Positions 15,824-24,770 are shown, numbered from the stretch's first letter. The stretch: DNA of 44,924 nt from an uncultured Clostridia bacterium (GCA_946562005.1 CAMNVD010000001.1:1-44924); one strand, 5' to 3'. A program made the numbers and translations. Notes: generated by a model not told the origin, from the letters alone.

Positions 15824-17200
15824 ATGTCTATGAAGTCCCAAAGCCAAGAACAACAAGGACAACTGCATACAGAAGACTTTACTCGCCCTCAGAGCTACGG
15901 ACAATTTCTTTCTTATATTTTCCCGTCTATGGTCACGATGATTTTCCTTTCTTTTTATACTACCATAGACGGTTTTTTTGCCTCCCGCTTCATTGATAAG
16001 GAGGCTCTTGCCGCCATCAATATCGTGCTACCCATTACTTGCGTTTATTTTGGGTTAGCCGTCATGCTGGCCACAGGTACCAGCGCTGTCATCAGCATGA
16101 AGCTAGGTGAAGGCCGGGATAAAGAGGCAAATAGTTTTTTCACCTTTTCCCTTCAGGTACTCATTGGCGTTGCGCTTATGCTAACAGCCGTGGGCGTCAT
16201 CTTTCTGAAGCCTATTTTAATAGCGTTAGGTTCTACAGAAATCCTGATGCCATACACCATCCCCTATGCGTTAATTTCTATTATTTTCATCCTACCCATG
16301 ATGTTGAAGCTGTTTTTAGAATATTTTGTTCGGGTAGACGATGCGCCCAAGGTGGCCCTTGCCATGTCTGCTACAGGTGTTATTGGCAATGTGGTGTTAG
16401 ACGGGCTGTTTATTATTGTCTTTCATATGGGCATTTTAGGCGCTGCCCTAGGTACTGCCATTGCCATCACTATTTCTGCCGCCATCGGTATGATTTATTT
16501 TCTTCGTTATAGCAAACGGCTAAAGCTGGGAAAACCAAAAGCCAACTGGCTCCTCTTAGGATATTGCTGCTACAACGGCAGCTCAGAAATGTTTACTGAG
16601 TTTTCTACAGGCATTGCGACCTTCCTTTTTAATTTAGCGGTATTAGAGATTTATGGGGAAGCAGGAATATCCGCCTACTCCCTCATCACCTATGCCTACT
16701 ACTTTTTCATCGCTTTTTACTTTGGTGTAGCGGTAGGGGCGGCGCCTGTTATCAGCTATAACTATGGAGCACGCAACCCTGCAAAAATGCGTGAATACTT
16801 CCGTTACAGCATGGGTACCATTGCTTGGTCCTCTTTGGCTATTTTTCTTATTTCCTACTTCGGCAATGATTTTTTGATTGGTCTATTCAGCAAAGAAGCA
16901 GAGGTTACCGCCATCGCTACGCCGGCGCTCAGGTTATTTTCTTATGGTTTTTTGTTTATGGGGGTTAATGTTTTCGCCGGCAGCCTCTTTACGGCTGTCT
17001 GCAATGGGAAGATTTCTGCGCTGATTTCCCTCCTGCGCTCTCTGGTCTTTGTAATGGCTGGCATTTATCTCCTACCCCGGACGGCTTTAGACGTAAGCGG
17101 CATTTGGTTTACCGTACCTTTTGCAGAATTTTGCACCATGGTATTTACCCTCTATTACTTTTGGCGCTACCGAAAAACCTATTATCCACCCTTAGGATAA
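15824..17200 (+). CDS. MATE-family multidrug/metabolite exporter
   Basis: The protein is 458 aa. AAAGG lies eight bases before ATG 15824, which is preferred over in-frame ATGs at 15818 and 15830; a much longer upstream frame overlaps the previous gene and its terminator and is rejected. A short hydrophilic N-terminus is followed by twelve membrane segments in two homologous halves; FFASRFIDKEALAAINIVLP is the typical MATE helix-1/2 motif. It should export a cationic or other small molecule using Na+ or H+. The substrate cannot be told from sequence, and there is no linked regulator. Confidence 0.88.
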   Translation: MSMKSQSQEQQGQLHTEDFTRPQSYGQFLSYIFPSMVTMIFLSFYTTIDGFFASRFIDKEALAAINIVLPITCVYFGLAVMLATGTSAVISMKLGEGRDKEANSFFTFSLQVLIGVALMLTAVGVIFLKPILIALGSTEILMPYTIPYALISIIFILPMMLKLFLEYFVRVDDAPKVALAMSATGVIGNVVLDGLFIIVFHMGILGAALGTAIAITISAAIGMIYFLRYSKRLKLGKPKANWLLLGYCCYNGSSEMFTEFSTGIATFLFNLAVLEIYGEAGISAYSLITYAYYFFIAFYFGVAVGAAPVISYNYGARNPAKMREYFRYSMGTIAWSSLAIFLISYFGNDFLIGLFSKEAEVTAIATPALRLFSYGFLFMGVNVFAGSLFTAVCNGKISALISLLRSLVFVMAGIYLLPRTALDVSGIWFTVPFAEFCTMVFTLYYFWRYRKTYYPPLG

Positions 17201-17292
17201 AAAGATATGACAGCAGTCCAAGGCACAAGCATGGCTTTTCCATCATAAGATAATAGTACATCCTTAGCGAATTAAGGAGGTACTATTTTTTT

Positions 17293-18372
17293 ATGGTAAC
17301 CATTAGCCTATGTATGATTGTAAAAAACGAAGAGGACGTACTGGAGCGTCTTTTAACCAGTGCGCAAGATATTGCCGATGAGATAATCGTCGTGGATACC
17401 GGCTCCACCGACCGCACCTGCGAGATTGCTCGCAAGTTTACGCCCCTAGTATATGATTTTACCTGGCAGGATGATTTCGCTGCTGCACGAAATTACGCCT
17501 TTTCTCTGGGAACGAAAGATTATCTCCTCTGGCTAGACGCCGACGATGTAATCACCCCCGCTGCAAAAGAGAAATTCTTACGCTTAAAGGAAACTCTCTC
17601 CCCTGCCGTCGATGTGGTGATGCTACCTTACGAAACAGCCTTTGACGAGGAGGGCAACCCTACCTTTTCTTACTTCCGGGAACGGCTCATTAAAAATCAC
17701 GCCGGCTTCCGTTGGGAGGGGGAGATTCACGAGGTCATCCCCCCTAGAGGCAACATCCTCTATGGCGACGCTCCTGTAACCCACCAAAAGATAAAGGTAG
17801 CCGACCCAGAGCGAAACTTGCGTATTTTTGAACGAATGATAGCAGAGGGCAAACCCCTCTCTCCCCGCCATCAGTTTTATTATGGCAGGGAGCTATTTTA
17901 CCACGGACAGGAAGCAAAAGCTGCTACTGTTTTTGAGACGTTCCTAGCCGACCCTGCCGGCTGGAGCGAGAATAAAATCGAGTGCACACGACAACTTGCA
18001 ACCTGCTATTTTCACCAGGGACTAGAGGAACTAGGCATTACCACCCTCTTTCGCTCCTTCCTTTGGGATAGTCCTCGGGCAGAAACTTGCTGCGACATCG
18101 GCGCCTACTTTTTAAAAAAGGGCTTATACGAGCAAAGCATTTTCTGGTACGAACTTGCAGCAGCTACCCCCAGAGATGATACCAAAGGCGGCTTTGTGCT
18201 GGGGGATTGCTACGGGCTTATTCCCTATTTACAGCTTTGCGTCTGCTACGACCGCTTAGGCGATAGGGATAAAGCCCTCCACTATCACAAACTGGTAGGA
18301 GAGCTCAACCCCAACCACCCCAGCTACCTGCAAAACGAAATATATTTCCAAGAAAAAAAGAACTGCAAATAA
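17293..18372 (+). CDS. Family 2 glycosyltransferase with C-terminal TPR-like repeats
   Basis: The protein is 359 aa. The N-terminal GT-A domain has SLCMIVKNEE, EIIVVDTGSTDRT and YLLWLDADD (DxD metal site). From about residue 190 the helices resemble TPR units (NLRIFERMIAEG, QFYYGRELFYHGQEAKAA, CYDRLGDRDKALHYH). The pattern matches the GT2 proteins with TPR tails common in Bacillota, some of which modify proteins or peptides. AAGGAGG lies about 12 bases before ATG, slightly far. The coding end forms the left arm of the terminator, with the TAA in its loop. Confidence 0.87.
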   Translation: MVTISLCMIVKNEEDVLERLLTSAQDIADEIIVVDTGSTDRTCEIARKFTPLVYDFTWQDDFAAARNYAFSLGTKDYLLWLDADDVITPAAKEKFLRLKETLSPAVDVVMLPYETAFDEEGNPTFSYFRERLIKNHAGFRWEGEIHEVIPPRGNILYGDAPVTHQKIKVADPERNLRIFERMIAEGKPLSPRHQFYYGRELFYHGQEAKAATVFETFLADPAGWSENKIECTRQLATCYFHQGLEELGITTLFRSFLWDSPRAETCCDIGAYFLKKGLYEQSIFWYELAAATPRDDTKGGFVLGDCYGLIPYLQLCVCYDRLGDRDKALHYHKLVGELNPNHPSYLQNEIYFQEKKNCK

Positions 18373-18388
18373 TATGCAGTTCTTTTTA
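18357..18388 (+). terminator. Terminator overlapping the glycosyltransferase stop codon
   Basis: AAAGAACTGCA (18357-18367) pairs with TGCAGTTCTTT (18375-18385), followed by T. The loop (18368-18374) contains the TAA stop at 18370-18372. Confidence 0.85.
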
Positions 18389-18392
18389 AATG

Positions 18393-18542
18393 GTGCCACG
18401 CTGCACAAAAGCAAAATCAACTACTTCCCAGGCAAAGTATAAATACTCCCAACAATTACTCTTGGCCCAAGAGGTAGTATGTTTTTCTCTCGTACATAGT
18501 AGCAGGTTCTTGTCATTCTGAGGAGTGAAGCGACGATGAATC
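18393..18542. repeat. Dispersed intergenic repeat, long family, copy R3 (one end)
   Basis: Reads GTGCCACGCTGCAC, then a core with CAACTACTTCCCAGG and CCCAAGAGGTAGTATG, then CTCGTACATAGTAGCAGG and finally GTCATTCTGAGGAGTGAAGC and GAATC. It ends one base before the stop codon of the minus-strand MutY fusion gene. Confidence 0.65.
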
Positions 18543-20165
18543 TTATCCTTTATAGAGCGCCGGCAGAAAGATGCGAAAGGCCCCCGGCAAGGGAATACGC
18601 TCCTCCAGCTCCCCTAAGGTCACCCAGGTAAACCCCGCCGCCTCTCTCTCACAGTCTATATAATACCCCTGCATATGCCACTCGATGTGAGTGAAAATAT
18701 GCTTTTTCTCTGTAGCATACCAAAGATGACGAGGGCTAGCGCCCCACGCCGCTGCCTGGTCTAGAGCTTGCTGCTCGTTAAAGTCGCCCGTCTCATTAGG
18801 AAACTGCCAATAGCCAACAAGAAGTCCTGGCTCCTGCCGCTGACAAAGAGCCACTTTCTCACCACAACGCAGCACCCATACTGTGAGCCGCTCCACCCGC
18901 CGAGGTTTTTTCTCTGCTTTTACCGGCAACAGGAGCGCCATCTCTTGCCCTGCCGACAGGCAAAAATCCGCTAACGGGCAAATTTCACACTTTGGCGCAC
19001 CGTTAGGCACGCAGACAGTCGCCCCCAGCTCCATGAGGCTTTGGGTAAAATCGCCGCAATATCCCTGGGGATAAACCTTCTCTAAATCTTCTTGCCGGCG
19101 AGCTTTTACTGCCGGCAGGTGAATGGGCCCATAATCTGCCATCAGTCTTGCCGTTACCCGGAGCACATTGCCGTCTACCGCCGCCTTTGCCCTGCCAAAA
19201 CAGATAGAAGCAATAGCCCCTGCCGTATAGTCGCCGATACCGGGCAACGCACGGATTTCTTCATATTCCGCAGGAAATACACCGCCATATTGGGCCATGA
19301 TAACTTGAGCTGCCTTTTGTAGGTTTCTCGCCCTGCTATAATAGCCCAGCCCCTCCCAGAGCTTCAATAGCTGCTGCTCCGGCACCTGAGCTAAGTCCGC
19401 AATGGTGGGCAATGCCGCCATGAAACGGGTGTAGTAGGCCTTTACTGCCTCCACCCTAGTTTGCTGGAGCATGATTTCCGACACCCACACATGATAGGGG
19501 TTTGTATCCCGCCGCCAGGGTAAATCCCGCTTATGCGCTCCATACCAAGGCAATAGCGCCTGCGGCAGTCTTTCATAGCGGGCTTGCCGCTCCATCTCTA
19601 TAGCCAGGATTTTTTCATACAACTCCCGGTAAATAGGAAGCATATGAAGTTCTTTGCACTGTTTCTCCAGTTCTGCCACAGGCAACCATGCCACGGCTTT
19701 GTTTTCATCGGGCTTTATCGTAAGCTTCTGTTTCTCCGGGGCGATGAGCCCATAGGCAATGACGAAGTGGTCGTGAGCAGGGATAAGCTTCCCCCGCTTC
19801 TCATGGGCAGGCACCGGCAACACATAAATACCTAAAACATCTGGCGTATAGCACCACACGGTATTAACGCCTGTTTCCTCTTTGGTCTCTTCTATGGCCT
19901 TCGATAAAAGGTCTACCGCCCCATCAGCATGACCGCCTGTCCACGAGAAGGAACCATAAATCAAATGGTGAACCATTAACGTCTTAGACAAATCAGGAGA
20001 TAGAACCAGAGCGCCTACAGTGAGATGAATATCTTCCTTTTCCCGAGAAAAAAGGAAATCGCCGTTTTTCGCTAATGCTGCCAGCAACTGCTTTTTCGCC
20101 TTTTTTTGGGAAGGAGAACCAGGGGAAAAAGCTTCTATTTGTTTCCCGAAATCCTGTATATCCAT
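18543..20165 (-). CDS. NUDIX hydrolase fused to MutY-type A/G-specific adenine glycosylase
   Basis: The protein is 540 aa from ATG 20165 (AAAGGA nine bases upstream; an upstream TTG is rejected). Residues about 45-185 form an extra NUDIX domain; its box (78-100, starting GHADG) keeps the catalytic glutamates (EETKEETG) but departs at the first Glu (Val) and the Arg (Glu). Residues about 198-410 are MutY: catalytic Glu230 (SEIMLQQT), helix-hairpin-helix LPGIGDYTAG (307-316), Asp331 (VDGNV) and four cluster cysteines at about 385, 393, 396 and 402. The C-terminal part (about 425-540) is the usual NUDIX-like 8-oxoG-reading domain. MutY removes adenine opposite 8-oxoguanine. The N-terminal addition could hydrolyse an oxidised or other nucleotide, which would join two oxidative-damage steps in one chain. 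The frame is continuous, so the fusion looks genuine. Confidence 0.9.
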   Translation of the reverse strand: MDIQDFGKQIEAFSPGSPSQKKAKKQLLAALAKNGDFLFSREKEDIHLTVGALVLSPDLSKTLMVHHLIYGSFSWTGGHADGAVDLLSKAIEETKEETGVNTVWCYTPDVLGIYVLPVPAHEKRGKLIPAHDHFVIAYGLIAPEKQKLTIKPDENKAVAWLPVAELEKQCKELHMLPIYRELYEKILAIEMERQARYERLPQALLPWYGAHKRDLPWRRDTNPYHVWVSEIMLQQTRVEAVKAYYTRFMAALPTIADLAQVPEQQLLKLWEGLGYYSRARNLQKAAQVIMAQYGGVFPAEYEEIRALPGIGDYTAGAIASICFGRAKAAVDGNVLRVTARLMADYGPIHLPAVKARRQEDLEKVYPQGYCGDFTQSLMELGATVCVPNGAPKCEICPLADFCLSAGQEMALLLPVKAEKKPRRVERLTVWVLRCGEKVALCQRQEPGLLVGYWQFPNETGDFNEQQALDQAAAWGASPRHLWYATEKKHIFTHIEWHMQGYYIDCEREAAGFTWVTLGELEERIPLPGAFRIFLPALYKG

Positions 20166-20213
20166 ATGAGGAAATCCTTTCAATAGGAATCTATCTGTTA
20201 TTATACCATAAAT

Positions 20214-20246
20214 AAAAAACGGACTGTGGGTAAACAGTCCGTTTTG
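20214..20246 (-). terminator. Terminator of the ferritin gene
   Basis: ACGGACTGT (20219-20227) pairs with ACAGTCCGT (20234-20242). T-rich on the minus side at 20214-20218. Confidence 0.88.
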
Positions 20247-20266
20247 CTTTTTCTCTGTATTGCCAA

Positions 20267-20776
20267 TTAAAATTCCAGGGATGGAGGATTATAGGTGCGG
20301 CCGGCAAGTTCGCTGTTGAGCATATAGAGGCCTTTGGCGTCGCTGCCGAATAATTCCATTTTGGTGATTAAGTCGGAAGCGTTCTTTTCTTCTTCCCCTT
20401 GTTCTTTGACAAACCAATCTAACATCTGCATAGCCCGGAAATCTTTTACCTTAAAAGCTGCGGCGTAGATGTCGTGAATGAGAGAGGTCACATATTGTTC
20501 ATGTTCTAGGCCTGCTTTTAATGGGTCCATGTTGTTTTTGAATTTCTTATCAGGTTTTGCGATGGCTTCCAAAGTGATTTTTTCACCGTTGTTTTGCAAA
20601 TATTGATAGAAAAGCATTGCATGGGCTTGTTCTTCTTGAGCTTGAATTTTATACCAGTTTTCAAAGCCGTCCAAGCCTACTTCACCATAATAATTAGCAA
20701 AATCTAAATAGAGATAAGCAGAATACAATTCTTTGTTGATTTGGTCGTTGATTAAAGCTGCTACTTTTTTATCCAT
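20267..20776 (-). CDS. ftn: Non-haem ferritin
   Basis: The protein is 169 aa, the usual length of bacterial FtnA. Ferroxidase ligands are visible: Glu16 (NKELYSAYLY), Glu49 and His52 (AQEEQAHAM), the HEQYV segment near 93-97, and KEQGEEE near 128-134. The protein assembles into a 24-mer shell that stores iron and limits Fenton chemistry, which fits its neighbour, the oxidative-damage repair fusion gene. Codon use is optimised (AAA, GAA, GCT, TTG), suggesting abundance. It has its own promoter with operator-like repeats upstream and a terminator downstream. Confidence 0.93.
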   Translation of the reverse strand: MDKKVAALINDQINKELYSAYLYLDFANYYGEVGLDGFENWYKIQAQEEQAHAMLFYQYLQNNGEKITLEAIAKPDKKFKNNMDPLKAGLEHEQYVTSLIHDIYAAAFKVKDFRAMQMLDWFVKEQGEEEKNASDLITKMELFGSDAKGLYMLNSELAGRTYNPPSLEF

Positions 20777-20853
20777 AGTCAGAATACACTCCTTTAATTT
20801 TACAAGATTCTTCGTCGTTATCTCCCCTGAATACCAAACAAAAGAGATTTATC

Positions 20854-20916
20854 GACAAATTTTGTCTGCTAATATTTTGTCTACCGATATTCTATCACAA
20901 TTGGACAAGAAATCAA
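20854..20916 (-). promoter_or_regulatory. Ferritin promoter with palindromic leader motif
   Basis: On the minus strand: -35 TTGATT (complement of 20911-20916), 16-base gap, -10 TAGAAT (complement of 20889-20894). Downstream in the transcribed leader are a palindrome GACAAA-T-TTTGTC (20854-20866) and a direct repeat ATTTTGTCT at 20859-20867 and 20874-20882. These could bind a metal- or peroxide-responsive repressor (Fur/PerR-like), but the bases do not match the classical Fur box closely. Confidence 0.55.
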
Positions 20917-21095
20917 CAGCTAATCAGGAATTATTCTTAACAAATATTATCAAATGCACACCATACTGCCATAGCGTCGTTACGATTCTCATGTACTAAA
21001 TACTTATAGCTAATAGGTATCTATGCTTGACGTCCATAGAAATACCATGCTAAGCTAAAAGCAACAGAGCACTCTAGATAGGAGGCGAAAGGAAT

Positions 21096-21983
21096 ATGAT
21101 AGAAGTTCGTGTACTGAGATACTTCCTTGCCGTAGCAAGAGAACAATCTATTTCCGGGGCGGCAGAGCTATTGCATCTATCCCAACCTACCCTTTCCCGC
21201 CAGCTCATGGATATGGAGGAAGCATTAGGTAAAAAGCTCTTTATCCGAGGAAACCGCCGCATTACGCTGACAGAAGAAGGAATGTTCCTTCGCAAGCGGG
21301 CAGAGGAAATTGTCAACTTGGTAGACCGGACAGAAGCAGAAATGGCGGCTTCTGATGAAATCATCAGCGGCGATGTTTATATCGGCGCTGGAGAGACAGA
21401 CGGCTTCCGCACTTTGATGTCAGTGGCAAAAAGTATCCAGAAAGACTACCCGAACATCCGCTACCACATCTCCAGCGGCAATGCAGAAGACGTCCTGGAA
21501 AAGCTGGAAAAAGGCTTATTAGACTTTGGCCTCCTTATCGACCCGGCAGACATCAAAAAATATGAAAGTCTGACCTTACCTGTTACCGATACCTGGGGCG
21601 TCCTTATGCGGAAAGACAGCCCGCTTGCCGCCAAAAAAGAGATTACACCGGAAGATTTATGGGACAAGCCTTTACTTATTTCCCGACAGGTCTTCACAGA
21701 AAAACGAGGGCTCAGCACTTGGATTGGTCAAGACTTAGACAAACTTCAGATTATCTCTACCCACAATCTGGCATATAATGCTTCCATCATGGTGGAAGAA
21801 GGCTTCGGCTATGGAGTAACCCTGGACAAGCTCATTAATACGCCGGAAGATAGCCCCCTATGTTTCCGCCCCTTAAAAGGCGCCGACCAGGCTGAGCTGG
21901 TTATCGTTTGGAAAAAATACCAGGTATTCTCCAAGGCAGCAGCGTTATTCTTAAAACAACTACAGAAAACATTTTCAGAATAA
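21096..21983 (+). CDS. LysR-family transcriptional regulator
   Basis: The protein is 295 aa. N-terminal winged HTH: EVRVLRYFLAVAREQSISGAAELLHLSQPTLSRQL. The substrate-binding-like domain runs from about residue 90 (GDVYIGAGETDGFRTLM). AGGAGG and AAAGGA lie just before ATG. LysR regulators usually control a divergent gene; the divergent neighbour is ferritin, about 320 bases away, which makes it a possible but unproven target. No effector can be named. Confidence 0.9.
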   Translation: MIEVRVLRYFLAVAREQSISGAAELLHLSQPTLSRQLMDMEEALGKKLFIRGNRRITLTEEGMFLRKRAEEIVNLVDRTEAEMAASDEIISGDVYIGAGETDGFRTLMSVAKSIQKDYPNIRYHISSGNAEDVLEKLEKGLLDFGLLIDPADIKKYESLTLPVTDTWGVLMRKDSPLAAKKEITPEDLWDKPLLISRQVFTEKRGLSTWIGQDLDKLQIISTHNLAYNASIMVEEGFGYGVTLDKLINTPEDSPLCFRPLKGADQAELVIVWKKYQVFSKAAALFLKQLQKTFSE

Positions 21984-22041
21984 TCTGAAACACACAATCA
22001 GATTTTAAAATCTCTTCTATAGATAAATAGATAATAAAATT

Positions 22042-22088
22042 AAAAGCTACAGAAATCAGCATGATATTGCATTTTTCTGTAGCTTTTG
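22042..22088. terminator. Bidirectional terminator between lysR and tRNA-Ser
   Basis: AAAAGCTACAGAAA (22042-22055) pairs with TTTCTGTAGCTTTT (22073-22086). T-rich on both exits, so it can serve the plus-strand lysR and the minus-strand tRNA. Confidence 0.85.
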
Positions 22089-22092
22089 TTTT

Positions 22093-22181
22093 TGGCGGAG
22101 CGGGTGGGATTCGAACCCACGTGCCCGTGAAGGCTAACGCATTTCGAGTGCGCCCCGTTATGACCACTTCGATACCGCTCC
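22093..22181 (-). tRNA. tRNA-Ser (anticodon CGA)
   Basis: 89 bases including an encoded CCA (complement of 22093-22095). The acceptor stem pairs GGAGCGG with CCGCTCC, the T arm is GTGGGTTCGAATCCCAC, and a long class II variable arm is present. The anticodon stem TGCG/CGCA encloses CTCGAAA, giving anticodon CGA for UCG codons. Confidence 0.95.
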
Positions 22182-22197
22182 ATATTTCACATTTATT

Positions 22198-22226
22198 AGT
22201 ATGACGGAATGCTGTTGGTTTGTCAA
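22198..22226 (-). promoter_or_regulatory. Promoter of tRNA-Ser(CGA)
   Basis: On the minus strand TTGACA (complement of 22221-22226), 17 bases, CATACT (complement of 22198-22203); transcription would start about 10 bases before the tRNA. Confidence 0.65.
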
Positions 22227-22302
22227 CCGAACAAGCCTCTTTTTCTCTCTGCAAAACATACTATAACAACAAGATATTTTAGAGTGAGGAAAGGGGCAAA
22301 CT

Positions 22303-23100
22303 ATGATACAGGATAAAAATAAACAGTCCCTGCTTCTCTTCCCTCATAGCCCGAAGGGCATATTCACTTATCCAGTTTTTGCCGCCAACAGAGAATCCCA
22401 TCACGTCTATAGCATACTGGAACAAAAACGACGAGCAAAAGAGGAAAAAGCCAAACCCCAACAAAAAACCCGTCATAAATATCAACAGGCAGCCAAGGGC
22501 TTCTTCGGCAGCGCCTTGCTAACTGATAACGATATGGCCCAAAGGACGCTACCGGCGCCTGTCTCTGACCCCACAACCAATAGTCCACCCTTTACGGCGC
22601 TACCACGAGGACAACGTTTTTCCTCCCGGTTTTGGCAGCCGGTAAACAATACTATTATTGTAGCGCCACCCAGTACAGGCGGAGATACCTCCCCAGACAT
22701 TATCCTCTCTATCTCTCTCTTACTCTCCAGCCCACCGGTGCCCCTTTTAACGCTTACCATGCCCCTAAATGCAGAAATCAGCGCCTCCATCACCTTACCA
22801 CTAAACTACTATGATGAAGAAGCTGATATTTCTGCGATTCCTGCCGTCGCCTATACCATCAATGCCAATCTAATTATTGCCATCGCCTTTCCAAACGACA
22901 CCTATACCCATTTTACTAATCCTACCGTCACCCTTATCTTCGGTCTGCCCATTAACTATATGTCAGGCCTATCTATTCCCGTAGCCTTTGGTTCAGAAGG
23001 TCCCACCTATCCTGTACTCATTATTAACCCGCTAGCCACACCGGAAAATCCGGAAAGCGGCGATGTGGTGGTGCCGCCCGAAGCACCATTTATCCCATAA
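22303..23100 (+). CDS. Hypothetical protein, beta-rich C-terminal half
   Basis: The protein is 265 aa behind GAGGAAAGGGGC, so translation is plausible. The N-terminal 70 residues are basic (ILEQKRRAKEEKAKPQQKTRHKYQQ). A Pro/Thr-rich linker follows, and from about residue 125 there is a series of alternating hydrophobic strands (SISLLLSSPPVPLLTLTMPL, SASITLPLNYY, NLIIAIAFPND, VTLIFGLPINY) ending in a Pro/Glu-rich tail. No signal peptide or known motif is seen. It converges with leuA, nine bases apart. I do not recognise the family. The strand repeats could be a structural or surface fold, but no function is implied. Confidence 0.6.
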   Translation: MIQDKNKQSLLLFPHSPKGIFTYPVFAANRESHHVYSILEQKRRAKEEKAKPQQKTRHKYQQAAKGFFGSALLTDNDMAQRTLPAPVSDPTTNSPPFTALPRGQRFSSRFWQPVNNTIIVAPPSTGGDTSPDIILSISLLLSSPPVPLLTLTMPLNAEISASITLPLNYYDEEADISAIPAVAYTINANLIIAIAFPNDTYTHFTNPTVTLIFGLPINYMSGLSIPVAFGSEGPTYPVLIINPLATPENPESGDVVVPPEAPFIP

Positions 23101-23109
23101 ATCGATTGC

Positions 23110-24630
23110 CTATGCTTCGGCAGCCTCCTGGTCGCTGATAACCCGGTTAATGGTATTAATATAAGCAAGAACGCTGGACTCTAGAATATCGGTAGAAAGC
23201 CCTTTGCCGCTATAGATTCTATCAGCAAAACGAACCTTGACTGTGACTTCACCCATGGCATCTTTGCCGTCTGTAACGGCACGGATACTATAGTTTTCCA
23301 GGGTGCAACTGATACCGACGATTTTATCTACAGCACGGAAAATCGCATCAATTGGTCCATTGCCCACTGCCGCCTCCGAATGAACCATATCCTCGTGAAC
23401 CAAGTCCACCCCAGCAATGGAGGTGATATTGTTCCCTGTCTGGATTTGGAAAGATTGTAGCTTATAGTGTTCCTGGACCTGGAGAGATTTCTTCTCGATG
23501 AGTGCGCTAATATCCCGGTCGGTTACTTCCTTCTTACGGTCGGCTAATTCTTTAAATTTCACAAAAGCGGCGTCGATAGTTTCATTATCCAGACGAAAGC
23601 CCAGCTCCTCCAAACGAAGGGCAAAGGCATGACGGCCGCTGAGTTTGCCCAGGACAAAATCAGACTGAACTTTCCCGATAGACTCCGGCGTCATAATCTC
23701 ATAAGTCTGAGGATGGGCAAGAACACCATGCTGATGGATGCCAGACTCATGGCGGAAAGCATTAGACCCCACTACCGGTTTATTGGTAGCAATATCTACA
23801 GCGGTGAGACTTTCTGTCAATTTGCTAGTACGGTAGATTTGCTTGGTATCCACCCCGCAGGCAAAGCCATAATGGTCTCGACGCACAGCAAGCCCCATAA
23901 CCACTTCCTCAAGACTTGCATTCCCAGCCCGCTCCCCGATACCATTCATCGTGCACTCTACTTGCCGGGCGCCGGCAATGACCCCGGACAAAGAATTTGC
24001 CACCGCTAGCCCCAAATCATTATGACAATGAACAGAAATCACAGCTTTCTCAATATTCGGCACATGGTCCATAATGCCTCGGATAAAAGCGCCGTATTCT
24101 TCTGGTGTGGCATAACCTACCGTGTCCGGTACATTGACAGTAGTAGCCCCCGCCGCAATCACCTGTTCCAGCACTTGATAGAGGAAGGCAGGGTCACTGC
24201 GGAAAGCGTCTTCAGCAGAAAACTCAATATCAGAGCAAAACTGTTTGCCATATTTCACTGCCGCAACTGCCGCTTCTAATACCTGCTGGGGCTGCTTCTT
24301 TAATTTATACTCCATATGCAACGGAGAGGTAGCCAGAAAGATATGGATGCGGGGAGACACCCCCTGCTTTACTGCTTCCCAGCAGGCATCAATGTCAGAA
24401 GGCAAAGCCCGGCAGAGACCGCAGACGGAAGTATCCTTTAACTCCCGGGCGATTTTCGTCACGGCCTCCCGGTCGCCTTTCGATGCGGCAGGAAAACCTG
24501 CCTCAATCACATCTACGCCCAACCGCTCCAGCTGACGAGCAAGGGCTAGTTTTTCCGCCATATTTAAATTTATACCGGGCGTCTGTTCGCCATCCCGCAA
24601 TGTGGTATCAAAGATTCTAATTTGTTCCAT
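23110..24630 (-). CDS. leuA: 2-isopropylmalate synthase
   Basis: The protein is 506 aa, full length. The HMGL-like TIM barrel has DTTLRDGEQTPG at the N-terminus and the metal-binding VHCHNDLGLAVANS near residue 200; the C-terminal leucine-sensing LeuA dimer domain runs from about 380 (GNNITSIAGVDLVHEDMVHSEA). It makes the first committed step of leucine synthesis from acetyl-CoA and 2-oxoisovalerate. AAAGAGGT precedes the ATG. A T-box leader with a Leu specifier lies upstream, so expression should rise when tRNA-Leu is uncharged. No other leu genes follow; the gene stands alone. Confidence 0.95.
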   Translation of the reverse strand: MEQIRIFDTTLRDGEQTPGINLNMAEKLALARQLERLGVDVIEAGFPAASKGDREAVTKIARELKDTSVCGLCRALPSDIDACWEAVKQGVSPRIHIFLATSPLHMEYKLKKQPQQVLEAAVAAVKYGKQFCSDIEFSAEDAFRSDPAFLYQVLEQVIAAGATTVNVPDTVGYATPEEYGAFIRGIMDHVPNIEKAVISVHCHNDLGLAVANSLSGVIAGARQVECTMNGIGERAGNASLEEVVMGLAVRRDHYGFACGVDTKQIYRTSKLTESLTAVDIATNKPVVGSNAFRHESGIHQHGVLAHPQTYEIMTPESIGKVQSDFVLGKLSGRHAFALRLEELGFRLDNETIDAAFVKFKELADRKKEVTDRDISALIEKKSLQVQEHYKLQSFQIQTGNNITSIAGVDLVHEDMVHSEAAVGNGPIDAIFRAVDKIVGISCTLENYSIRAVTDGKDAMGEVTVKVRFADRIYSGKGLSTDILESSVLAYINTINRVISDQEAAEA

Positions 24631-24668
24631 TTGCCTGCACCTCTTTTTCTTTTTGTGATTGATAAATC

Positions 24669-24763
24669 ATACCATATTGTCATTCTGAACGTCAGTGAAG
24701 ACTCTTGTTTATCTTAACTATGGTTAAGGCCCTTCGACTATACTCAGGGTGACAACATGGTAT
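24669..24763. repeat. Short palindromic repeat, copy R4
   Basis: Ends ATACCATATTGTCA (24669-24682) and TGACAACATGGTAT (24750-24763) are inverted with one mismatch. The inside carries the shared TTCTGAACGTCAGTGAAG and CCCTTCGACTATACTCAGGG modules. It lies between the T-box terminator and leuA. Confidence 0.65.
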
Positions 24764-24770
24764 AATTAAT

